Source: Burkholderia guangdongensis
GTDB lineage: Bacteria > Pseudomonadota > Gammaproteobacteria > Burkholderiales > Burkholderiaceae
Direction: 5' to 3'
Assembly (NCBI RefSeq): GCF_013403875.1
Contig: NZ_JACBNX010000001.1
Span: forward strand, 434,001-498,000
Length of the DNA: 64,000 nucleotides
Below are positions 53,133 through 61,332 of the stretch, piece after piece. Every line of letters begins with the position of its first letter. Within the stretch, counting starts at the first letter, position 1. Made by a program: the position numbers and the translations under genes. Below the pieces are notes generated by a model. It was not told the origin of the DNA. It searched no databases and worked only from the letters and a program-made list of their open reading frames with translations.

Positions 53133-54256
53133 ACGGGCCGCTCCCGAGTCGAGATCCGCGTTTCGACGGACATTCCTGGCGTGATCCATCGCAGTGCGTC
53201 GCCGGGGCGATCGAACACGATCTTCACCGGCACGCGCTGCACGACCTTCACGAAGTTGCCGGTCGCGTTCTCCGGCGGCAGCAGCGCGAAGCGCGCGCCG
53301 GTGCCGCGCTGGATGCTGTCGACATGGCCGTGCAGGTCGAGATTCGGAAACGCGTCGACGCGGATCGACACGGGCTGGCCGGGCCGCACGTGCGTGAGCT
53401 GCGTTTCCTTGTAGTTCGCGATCACGTAGAGCTGTTCCGGCACGACCGACAGCAGCAACTGGCCCGGCTGCACGTAGTTGCCGGCCTCGACGCTCTTGCG
53501 CGCGACGGTACCGTCGTCGTCCGCGTAGATCTTCGTATACGACAGGTTCAAGCGCGCCTGATCCAGCGCCGCGCGCGCCTGCGAGACCGCGGCCTCGGCG
53601 GTCGCGGCCTGCGAGCGGACGAGCTTCGCCTGCGCGTCGGCGGCCTGGATGCGTACCTGCGCGGCGACGACGGTCGCGCGCGAGCTGGTCGCGGCGGCGC
53701 GGCCTTCGTCGACGCGCTCCGACGACACCGCGCGCACGTCCGACACCGACTCGAGCCGGCCGAGATTGGCCTGGGCGAGCCGGGCGTTCGCCTGCGCGAC
53801 GTCGAGTTCCGCGTGCTGCCGCGCGATTTCCGCATCGGCGACCGGAATCTGGTCGCGTGCTTCCTGCAGCTTGCCTTGCGCATTCGCGAGCGTCGCCTGC
53901 GCCTGCTCGAGCTGCACCGCGTAGTCGCGAGGATCGAGCTCGAGCAGCAACTGGCCGGCCTTGACCTTGCTGTTGTCGTCGACGTAGAGCGCCTTCACGT
54001 AGGCCGGCACCTTCGGAATCACCGACACGACGTGCGCGTCGACATACGCGTCGTCGGTCGCCTGCCCGTACAGATTCGGCACGACGAACACGAACGCGGC
54101 GATCACGAGGATCGCGATCCCGGTCACGGCGATCGTCAACGCACGCCGGTTCGTGGCCGGCGGCGACGCATCGGGTTTCCCGGCGGGCGGGGCCGCGGGC
54201 GGGGCGGCGGGCGGCGATGCCTCGGGCGGCTTCGGCGGCGTCGTCGTGTCGTTCAT
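53111..54256 (-). CDS. HlyD/EmrA-type membrane fusion protein
   Basis: 381 residues. A Pro/Ala-rich cytoplasmic N-terminus, one membrane segment (ALTIAVTGIAILVIAAFVFVV, about 46-66), the biotinyl-lipoyl-like halves (TDDAYVDAHVVSVIPKVPAYV ... GTVARKSVEAGNYVQPGQ) and a long alpha-helical hairpin between. It bridges the MFS pump and the outer-membrane channel. The upstream frame to 54574 is a shadow; the ATG at 54256 begins MNDTTTPPKPP. Confidence 0.94.
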
Positions 54257-54341
54257 GGCGTTCCTCGGCGGGTATCGTCGTATGTATCGTGGTATCGCAT
54301 CGGCAGGCGAAAAAGGAAGGAAAGCGAAGGAAAGGAAATCG

Positions 54342-55970
54342 TCATTTCGGCGGCTGGACCGGCGTCGGCGGCACGATCGGCAGCAGGCACAGCGCGAGTA
54401 CGCCGACGACCGCCATGAACGCGAACGCATCCGCGTACGCATAGGCGCCGGCCTGGCGCGCGCCCTGCTCGGCGAGCAGCCGCAACGCGGCGGCGGAGCC
54501 TTCGACCGGCGTATAGCCGCCGTTCGCGCCGAGCGCCGATGCGGCGGTCGCGAGCCAGTCCCGCGTGATCGCACTGTCGACGCGCACGTGATCGTAGAGC
54601 CGCGCCGAATGCAGCGTCTCGCGGTGCGAGATCAGGATCGTCAGCAGCGCGACGCCGAGCGACGCGCCGAACTGGCGGAACGTCATGTACAGCGACACGC
54701 CGTCGAGCAGCTTGTTCTGCTCGATCCGCGCGACGGTGCCACTGCCGACGGCCGGCAACAGCGGCGCGAGGCAGCATGCGTACAGCATCAGCGGCAGGAC
54801 GAAGTACGGGCCGGGGGTGTCGGTCGTCATCAGCCGGTTGAACACAACCATCGATGCGATCAGCATCACGAGCGCGATCGCGATCGCCTTGCGCTGGCCG
54901 AGCCGCGCGATCAGGCCGACCATCGGCGCGCGGATCGCGGCCGCGAACAGCGCATAGACGCAGATGATCAGGCCGGCCTGCGTCGCGCTGTACGTCGGCC
55001 GCGCGAGATTGCGCAGGAACTCGGGCAGCACGAACACGCTGCCGGACAGGATCATCCCGGTGAACACACCGATCACCGCCGACGACAGCACGTGGCGGTC
55101 CTTCAGCAGATCGACGCACATCAGCGGCGTGCGGTTCGACGGGCTCGCCTGCCACGCGACGAACAGCACGAGCGCGGCCGCGCAGGCGAAGCCGAGCGCG
55201 CGCAGATGCGCGGAGGCGAACCAGTCGTCGATCTCGCCGCGGTTGAGGATCACCTGCAGTGATATGAGTGCGATCGCGAGCAGCACGATGCCGGGCCAGT
55301 CGGTCGCGATGGTGCGCGCCGACGAAGGCGGCGGCAGCGTCGGGAAGTGGCGCGAGATCAGCCACAGCGCGCCGGCCGCGTACAGCAAATTCGGCGCGAA
55401 GATGAGCCGCCAGTTCGCGTGCTCGGTAATGTAGCCGCTGACGATCAGCCCCGCGGCGCTCGACAGGTACAGCACCGTCGACACGCGCATCAGCGACGGG
55501 CTGCGCTGCGGTTTCGGCATCAGCACATAGATGCTCGCGCGCCACCAGACGACGAGCCCCGCGCCGGAAAAGCCCTGCAGCGCGCGCCAGAACAGCATCG
55601 AATGGAGTTCGGGTGCGAGCGACACGCCGATCGACGTCGCCGCGAACGCGACGACGGTCGCGAGCAGGAAGCGCTTGTAGCCGACGTGGCCCGCGAGCCA
55701 GATCGACACCGGCACACCGAGGAAGAGTGCGCTGCTGTAGACGGTCAACAGCCAGCTCGCCTCGTCGGCCGATACGCCGAGCGTGCCGGTCAGATCCGGC
55801 AGCACGAGGTTCATGCTGTCGAACGTATAGAACTCCATCCCGGTCGCGAGGCCCAGGCCGAGCAGCAGCAGCCGGGTCTGCGACGGCGTCATCGTCACTG
55901 CACCCGCGGGCGCAGCGGCGGCGGGCGGCGGCGTGGCCGTGACCGGGATGGACGAGGTGGTTTCGCTCAT
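54342..55970 (-). CDS. MFS efflux transporter, DHA2 (EmrB) family
   Basis: 542 residues with 14 predicted membrane segments and the DHA2 pattern (PDLTGTLGVSADEASWLLTVYSSALFLGVPVSIWLAGHVGYKRF). It works with the HlyD-type and OprM-type proteins encoded next as an EmrAB-TolC-like pump for hydrophobic drugs or aromatic acids. The start lies 97 bp after the isochorismatase-fold gene on the same strand, so it may share that transcript. Confidence 0.94.
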   Translation of the reverse strand: MSETTSSIPVTATPPPAAAAPAGAVTMTPSQTRLLLLGLGLATGMEFYTFDSMNLVLPDLTGTLGVSADEASWLLTVYSSALFLGVPVSIWLAGHVGYKRFLLATVVAFAATSIGVSLAPELHSMLFWRALQGFSGAGLVVWWRASIYVLMPKPQRSPSLMRVSTVLYLSSAAGLIVSGYITEHANWRLIFAPNLLYAAGALWLISRHFPTLPPPSSARTIATDWPGIVLLAIALISLQVILNRGEIDDWFASAHLRALGFACAAALVLFVAWQASPSNRTPLMCVDLLKDRHVLSSAVIGVFTGMILSGSVFVLPEFLRNLARPTYSATQAGLIICVYALFAAAIRAPMVGLIARLGQRKAIAIALVMLIASMVVFNRLMTTDTPGPYFVLPLMLYACCLAPLLPAVGSGTVARIEQNKLLDGVSLYMTFRQFGASLGVALLTILISHRETLHSARLYDHVRVDSAITRDWLATAASALGANGGYTPVEGSAAALRLLAEQGARQAGAYAYADAFAFMAVVGVLALCLLPIVPPTPVQPPK

Positions 55971-56067
55971 GTCGGATCGAAAAGGAGCGGGGCGCGCGAA
56001 TCGACCGAGAATCCGGCTGTGACTCGACCATGAATCGCGATGATACGCGCGCCGCCGCGAGCGGGGG

Positions 56068-56721
56068 TCAGTGGCCTTCGCTAGCGCCGAACATCGTCTT
56101 CGCGTAAATGATGCCGAGCCCGTACGCGCCGCCGTGCTGCGCGGCGGTCGTCGTGGTCTGCACGTACGTGTCGGTGCGGGCCCAGTCGCGCTGCAGCTCG
56201 AGCAGATACTGCAGCGACGTCATCGGGCGCGCGCCGGCCTGCACCATGCGGTCCATCGCGCGATCGTGTGCTTCGTCGGATACATCGCCGCACGCGTCGG
56301 CGATCACGTAGACCTCGAAGCCCTGATCGATCGCGGACAGCGCCGGGCCGACGATGCAGACCGACGTCCACAGTCCGCAGAGCGTGATCTTGTCACGAGC
56401 GATCGCATTCACGCGCTCGGCGATGCGCGGGTCTTCCCACGTATTCATCGACGTGCGGTCGATCAGCGTCTCCTCCGGAAACACCGACGTGATTTCCCCG
56501 TACATCGGGCCCGAGAAGGTTTTCTCGGCGACCGTCGTGAGGATCGTCGGCACCTTGAATTCCTTCGCGGCCTTCGCGACGAGGGACGTGTTGTTGCGCA
56601 GCGCGACCGCGTCGATCGACTTGGTCGCGAACGACATCTGCGACTGGAAGTCGATCATGATCAGCGCGTGGTTGAACGGATCGAGCAGGGTTTTGCCGGG
56701 AGCGGCTTTGGCGGTGGGCAT
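56068..56721 (-). CDS. Isochorismatase-fold (YcaC-like) hydrolase, second copy
   Basis: 217 residues. Catalytic Asp24 (IMIDFQSQM), Lys111 (ARDKITLCGL) and Cys122 (WTSVCIVGP) form the expected triad. It shares RTSMNTWED and the overall layout with the protein at 31041. It is last in the run amidohydrolase, DoxX, HD protein, this gene, with 52 bp before it. The substrate is unknown. Confidence 0.93.
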   Translation of the reverse strand: MPTAKAAPGKTLLDPFNHALIMIDFQSQMSFATKSIDAVALRNNTSLVAKAAKEFKVPTILTTVAEKTFSGPMYGEITSVFPEETLIDRTSMNTWEDPRIAERVNAIARDKITLCGLWTSVCIVGPALSAIDQGFEVYVIADACGDVSDEAHDRAMDRMVQAGARPMTSLQYLLELQRDWARTDTYVQTTTTAAQHGGAYGLGIIYAKTMFGASEGH

Positions 56722-56773
56722 CGTGGCCTCCTTCAGTGATTCGGTTGACGAAAAAAAACCGACTGCGTGTGGG

Positions 56774-57415
56774 TCATTCCTTCCAGTTCGAGCCGAGAAT
56801 CAGGCCGCAGAAATTGATGCGCCGGTAGTTCGGGTCGCACCGCTCGAGCACGTCCGCGTTCACCGAGCCGAACGTCGTCGCGGGGCGGTATCCCATCCCT
56901 TCCGCGAATGCGTCGATTACCCCCTCCTTGAAGCGGGCGCCGCGCGGCCATTCGCGCAGCACCGCGTCGCGCTCGGCGCGGCTCACCTCGTCGAAGTGCT
57001 GCCCGAACAGGTCGGTTTCGACGCCCGCCGCGGTCAGCGCGGTCAGCGGCGCCATGAACGCGTTGATCCCGAACGCCGTGTGCAGCGCGACCGCGCGCCA
57101 GACTTCGGCGACGTCGTCGGGCGGCACGCCGAACGTCGCGAGGAACGCTTGCACCGCGTTCGCGCCGTCGACCTCGAAGCGGTTCGGCGACCGGCGGTAC
57201 GGCACGCACAGCCCGACGTCGTGAAACAGCGCCGCGACGAACAGCAACTCCGCGTCGAACGCGAGCGCGCGGCGCCGGCCGATGATCGACGCGAACACGA
57301 ACACGCGCATCGAATGCCGATAGAGAATCTCGGGCTCGCTCGCGTGCACGGTCGCGTCCGCCGCGCGCGCGATCGCGCTGTCGGGAATCGGGACGCCCGC
57401 GACGACGTGCGGCAT
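56774..57415 (-). CDS. HD-domain protein, cyanamide hydratase-like
   Basis: 213 residues with the HD metal site His34 and His65-Asp66 (ALFHDVGL), and further conserved His in RAVALHTAFGIN. The layout (IPDSAIARAADATVHASEPEILYRHSMRVFVFASIIG) resembles cyanamide hydratase-family HD proteins, which hydrate nitrile-like groups; others of the type are phosphohydrolases. It starts 11 bp after the DoxX stop. The true substrate is not known. Confidence 0.88.
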   Translation of the reverse strand: MPHVVAGVPIPDSAIARAADATVHASEPEILYRHSMRVFVFASIIGRRRALAFDAELLFVAALFHDVGLCVPYRRSPNRFEVDGANAVQAFLATFGVPPDDVAEVWRAVALHTAFGINAFMAPLTALTAAGVETDLFGQHFDEVSRAERDAVLREWPRGARFKEGVIDAFAEGMGYRPATTFGSVNADVLERCDPNYRRINFCGLILGSNWKE

Positions 57416-57426
57416 CGGCGTTCTCC

Positions 57427-57846
57427 TTACGGCGCGAGCAGCGCGGCCAGCGAGTAGTGCCCGGCGCCCGCAATCACGAGCGTGCCGAACATGATGATCA
57501 GCATCCACGCGAATTGCGCCTGCTGCGGCGTCCATTCCGGATGCACGCGCGCGATCGCGAGCGCGGAAACGATCATCACCGGCAGCGACGCGAGCCGCGT
57601 CGCGAGGCCGACGATCACGAGCACCGGGCACGCGACCTCCGCGAAGATCGCGAAGACGATCGACAGCTGCTTGCCGCGTTCGCCGAGATGAAACGGATCC
57701 TCGATCGCGTTTTCCTCGGACGTGAAGTGGCGGACCTTCGGCAGCCCGTGCACGATCAGCACGAGCACGCTCGCGCCGATCCGCAGGAACAGCAGGCCGA
57801 GGTCGGTGGCGCGCAGCGCATACTGGGCAAGGACGTCGTTCATCAT
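57427..57846 (-). CDS. DoxX-family membrane protein
   Basis: 139 residues with four membrane segments and the DoxX pattern (LLFLRIGASVLVLIVHGLPKVRHF ... ASLPVMIVSALAIARVHPEW). DoxX-like proteins are found in respiratory and oxidative-stress settings; the exact role is unclear. Two adjacent ATGs begin the frame; the first has GGAG eight bases upstream. It follows the amidohydrolase gene by 20 bp. Confidence 0.92.
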   Translation of the reverse strand: MMNDVLAQYALRATDLGLLFLRIGASVLVLIVHGLPKVRHFTSEENAIEDPFHLGERGKQLSIVFAIFAEVACPVLVIVGLATRLASLPVMIVSALAIARVHPEWTPQQAQFAWMLIIMFGTLVIAGAGHYSLAALLAP

Positions 57847-57866
57847 CGAGCGGTCTCCGGGCGGGT

Positions 57867-59744
57867 TCAGAACGCGAAGCAGCTGCAGCCGAGCGCACCC
57901 CAGAAGCCGCGGTCGTCGCCGGCCGGCACGTTGCTGCGCCACGCGAACAGATGGCCGTGTGCGTGCACGCCGCACAGGTTCGCGCAGCCGTCGACGCACG
58001 CGCGCGCGGCCGCGGACGGCGCCGGCCGGTAGCGGCTGTAGCCGCCGAACTCGGCGATGGGCGACCAGGTGGGGCTCACCGGCAGCGGCGGTGGCGCGAG
58101 CGGCGTGAACTCGTCGTCCGCGTGCACCACCTTGCCGTTCACGACGGTCAGCACCGACGACAGATACTTGATCTGTAGCTCGTCGATCGTGAAGTAGTCG
58201 TCGGAGAGCGCGGCGAAATCCGCGTAATGGCCGGGCATGAGCGCGCCCTTCACGTCCTCCTCGCCGGAGAACCACGCGCTGCCGACCGTGTAGCGCCGCA
58301 GCGCCTCCATCCGGTCGAGCCGATTGCGCTCCGGGTACATCGTGGTGCCGCCGACCGTGCTGCCGGACACCATCCAGTACAGCGAAACGAACGGGTTGAA
58401 GCTCGCGACGCGCGTCGCATCCGTGCCCGCGCCGACCGGCAGCCCGGCCGCGAGCATCTTGCGGATCGGCGGCGTGTGCATGGCCGCGTCGGCGCCGTAG
58501 CGCGCGATGAAGTATTCGCCCTGGTAGGCCATCCGGTGCTGTACCGCGATGCCGCCGCCGAGCGCGGCGATCCGCGCGATGTTCGCGTCCGAGATCGTCT
58601 CGCAGTGGTCGAAGAACCAGCGCAGCCCGTTGAACGGCACTTCGCGGTTCACTTCCTCGAATACGTTCAGGAAGCGGCTGATCGATTCGTCGTATGTCGC
58701 ATGCAGCCGGAACGGCCAGCGGTTCTCGACGAGCAGCTTGACGACCGCCTTCAGCTCCGCTTCGAGCGACGCGGGCAGGTCGGGCCGCGGCTCGAGAAAA
58801 TCCTCGAAGTCGGCGGCCGAGAACACGAGCATCTCGCCGGCGCCGTTCATCCGCAGGAACGCGTCGCCGTCGCCGGGCTTCGTCATCTTCACCCACTTCG
58901 CGAAGTCGTCGATCTCCTTCTTCGCGTTCTGCGTGAACAGGTTGTACGCGATTCGCATCGTCAGCTCGCCGCGCTTAGCCAGATCCATGATCACCGCGTA
59001 GTCGTCGGGATATGCCTGATAGCCGCCGCCCGCGTCGATCGCGCTCGTCACGCCGAGCCGGTTCAGCTCGCGCATGAAATGGCGCGTCGAATTGATCTGA
59101 TCGTCATGGCCGAGCTTCGGGCCTTTCGCGAGCGTCGCGTACAGGATCCCCGCGTTCGGGCGCGCGATCAGCATCCCGGTCGGATTGCCGTGCCGGTCGC
59201 GTTGAATCTCGCCGCCCGGCGGGTTCGGTGTGTCCTTCGTATAGCCGACCGCGCGCAGCGCGGCCGCGTTCAGCAGCGCGCTGTCGTACAGGTGCAGGAT
59301 GAACACCGGCGTATCGGGCGCGATCGCGTTGATCTCGTCGAGCGTCGGCAGGCGCTTCTCCGCGAACTGCAACTCGTTCCAGCCGCCGACGACGCGCACC
59401 CATTGGGGCGCCGGCGTTTTCGCGACCTGGCGGCGCAGCATGTCGAGCGCGTCCGCGAGGGACGGCACGCCGTCCCAGCGCAGCTCCATGTTGAAGTTCA
59501 GCCCGCCGCGAATCACATGCAAGTGAGAATCGTTCAGGCCGGGTATCACGGTGCGACCGTTCAGGTCGATCCGCTGCGTGTTGCCGTGTGCGTGACGCAT
59601 CACGTCGCGGTCGTTGCCGATCGCGAGCACTTTGCCGTCCTTCACCGCGAGCGCGGTGACGAACGAGCGCTGATCGTCCTGCGTCGCGATCTTGCCGTTG
59701 TAGAAGATCGAATCTGCGGTGCTCACGTGCGTATCGGCAGTCAT
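57867..59744 (-). CDS. Amidohydrolase family protein (YtcJ-like)
   Basis: 625 residues. Metal-dependent amidohydrolase: the first site is PGLNDSHLHV near residue 70, the later His in RLHATYDESI and FDHCETIS, and the Asp in PVGAGTDATRVAS. The YtcJ-type family has varied or unknown substrates. The last 55 residues form a Cys-rich tail (RACVDGCANLCGV ... GALGCSCFAF) that I do not know from the family. It heads the leftward gene run, with a CTGAA repeat site 66 bp upstream. Confidence 0.93.
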   Translation of the reverse strand: MTADTHVSTADSIFYNGKIATQDDQRSFVTALAVKDGKVLAIGNDRDVMRHAHGNTQRIDLNGRTVIPGLNDSHLHVIRGGLNFNMELRWDGVPSLADALDMLRRQVAKTPAPQWVRVVGGWNELQFAEKRLPTLDEINAIAPDTPVFILHLYDSALLNAAALRAVGYTKDTPNPPGGEIQRDRHGNPTGMLIARPNAGILYATLAKGPKLGHDDQINSTRHFMRELNRLGVTSAIDAGGGYQAYPDDYAVIMDLAKRGELTMRIAYNLFTQNAKKEIDDFAKWVKMTKPGDGDAFLRMNGAGEMLVFSAADFEDFLEPRPDLPASLEAELKAVVKLLVENRWPFRLHATYDESISRFLNVFEEVNREVPFNGLRWFFDHCETISDANIARIAALGGGIAVQHRMAYQGEYFIARYGADAAMHTPPIRKMLAAGLPVGAGTDATRVASFNPFVSLYWMVSGSTVGGTTMYPERNRLDRMEALRRYTVGSAWFSGEEDVKGALMPGHYADFAALSDDYFTIDELQIKYLSSVLTVVNGKVVHADDEFTPLAPPPLPVSPTWSPIAEFGGYSRYRPAPSAAARACVDGCANLCGVHAHGHLFAWRSNVPAGDDRGFWGALGCSCFAF

Positions 59745-59809
59745 GGCAGGTTTCCGGTAGGTGTTCTGACGAGATGCCTACACGCTACATGGCAGGCATC
59801 TGAAAGTCC

Positions 59810-59835
59810 TTGAGTTCGGCCTGAAATGTTCTGAA
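59810..59835 (-). promoter_or_regulatory. Triple CTGAA direct repeat upstream of the amidohydrolase run
   Basis: TTGAG at 59810 (a degenerate copy), CTGAA at 59821 and CTGAA at 59831, spaced 11 and 10 bp; another CTGAA lies at 59800. It is the same arrangement as at 30933 and 50487. Confidence 0.55.
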
Positions 59836-59986
59836 GTGGCCGCGCGGCCGGGGTGAATCGGGCAGGCGGGCCAGCGGACGGCGGCACGCAATGTTGATAC
59901 GATCGCGCATTGTGTTCGCGCGGCGGCAGCGGGCGGGGCCGTCCGGCCCGGCGCCGCGCGGCATTCGAAACAGGGGAGGGCGGCCG

Positions 59987-60358
59987 ATGCTGCGCGCGCT
60001 TGCGGTGCTGTTGACGTTTCAGTGTCTCGGGGAGGGCGTGTCCTATCTGTTCGGGCTGCCGGTACCGGGGCCCGTGATCGGGATGCTGCTGCTGTTCGGA
60101 TTCGTGCTGCTGCGCCCGGGTGTCGCCGATGCGGTCGAGCCGACCGCGCTCGAGCTGCTGCGCCATCTGTCGCTGTTGTTCGTGCCGGCGGGTGTCGGCA
60201 TCATGACGTCGGCCGCGCGGTTGCGCGGCGAAGTGATCGCGGTCGGCGCCGCGCTCGTCGTCAGCACGACGCTCGCGATCGCGGTCACCGCGCTCGTCAC
60301 GCGCGCGTTGCTACGCCGTCAGCATCGCGACGACCCATCCGGGGAGGGCGCGCGATGA
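59987..60358 (+). CDS. lrgA: CidA/LrgA family holin-like protein
   Basis: 123 residues with four membrane segments and the family motif LPVPGPVIGMLLLF near residues 24-37. CidA/LrgA proteins are linked to murein hydrolase export or programmed lysis control and, in newer work, to pyruvate transport. GGGGAGGGCGGCCG precedes the ATG at 59987; an upstream frame to 59891 is a basic, unlikely extension. It overlaps the next gene by four bases. Confidence 0.93.
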   Translation: MLRALAVLLTFQCLGEGVSYLFGLPVPGPVIGMLLLFGFVLLRPGVADAVEPTALELLRHLSLLFVPAGVGIMTSAARLRGEVIAVGAALVVSTTLAIAVTALVTRALLRRQHRDDPSGEGAR

Positions 60359-61092
60359 CTGCACTTCCGAAGCTCGGCGCGATCTGGGTCTATCTGGCCG
60401 CGAGCCCGTTGCTCGGGCTGACGATCACGCTGATCGCGTATCTCGCCGCGCAGGCGATCTACACGAAGGCGCGCTTCAATCCGCTCGCGAATCCGGTGCT
60501 GATCGCGATCGCGCTGCTCGTCACGCTGCTCGAACTCACGCATACGTCCTATGCGACCTACTTCGAAGGCGCGCAGTTCGTCCACTTCCTGCTCGGCCCG
60601 GCGACGGTCGCGCTCGCGCTGCCGCTTTATCGCCAATGGCCGAAGCTGCGTCGCGCGGCGCTGCCGCTGCTGGGCGGCCTCGTTGCCGGGTCGCTGACCG
60701 CGATCGTATCGGCGGTCGGCATCGCGGCACTGTTCGGCGCGTCCCGTCAGACGATCGCGTCGCTCGCGCCGAAGTCCGCGACGACGCCGATCGCGATGGC
60801 CGTCGCGGCCGGGATCGGCGGGATTCCGTCGCTGACCGCCGTGCTCGTGATCTCCACGGGGATCTTCGGCGCGGTGTTCGCGCGCGTGATCCTGAACGGC
60901 GTGCGCGTGACCGAACCCGTGGTGCGCGGCTTCGCGCTCGGCGTCGCGTCGCACGGCATCGGCACCGCGCGCGCATTCCAGGTCAGCGAGGAGATGGGCG
61001 CGTTCGCGGGGCTCGGGATGGGACTGAACGGCGTGTTCACCGCGTTCGTCGTGCCGGTGCTGCTGCCGATCGTGTCGCGCTGGCTGTCGTGA
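60355..61092 (+). CDS. lrgB: CidB/LrgB family protein
   Basis: 245 residues with about seven membrane segments and the LrgB signature (LAPKSATTPIAMAVAAGIGGIPSLTAV). It is always encoded next to LrgA. The ATG is in an ATGA overlap with the lrgA stop. Confidence 0.94.
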   Translation: MTALPKLGAIWVYLAASPLLGLTITLIAYLAAQAIYTKARFNPLANPVLIAIALLVTLLELTHTSYATYFEGAQFVHFLLGPATVALALPLYRQWPKLRRAALPLLGGLVAGSLTAIVSAVGIAALFGASRQTIASLAPKSATTPIAMAVAAGIGGIPSLTAVLVISTGIFGAVFARVILNGVRVTEPVVRGFALGVASHGIGTARAFQVSEEMGAFAGLGMGLNGVFTAFVVPVLLPIVSRWLS

Positions 61093-61144
61093 CGGCTGTC
61101 GTGACGGTTTTCGCACGGGCGCTGCCGCGTGGGTGATTCGGCCA

Positions 61145-61185
61145 CCGATCGAGCCGTCCGGCGGCGCTCCGCACGGCTCGATCGG
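61145..61185 (+). terminator. Terminator-like hairpin after lrgAB
   Basis: Perfect 13-bp arms CCGATCGAGCCGT (61145-61157) and ACGGCTCGATCGG (61173-61185) around a 15-nt loop, 52 bp after the lrgB stop. The downstream bases (CGCTTCCGTCATTTC) are only modestly T-rich. The rest of the 240-bp gap to the next gene is AT-rich, with a CGTCATTT / AAATGACG inverted pair (61192-61199, 61249-61256), the likely promoter region of the regulator. Confidence 0.55.
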
Positions 61186-61332
61186 CGCTTCCGTCATTTC
61201 AAAAAATTCGATCGTTTGGTTCGGAATATTTAAAGCTTCGAAAGAAACAAATGACGTAGCATGGGCGTCCCGGATGACGTCCCGCGCTGTCTCGGAACGT
61301 CAATGACCGACTTTCGGAGAGACAGTCTCGCA

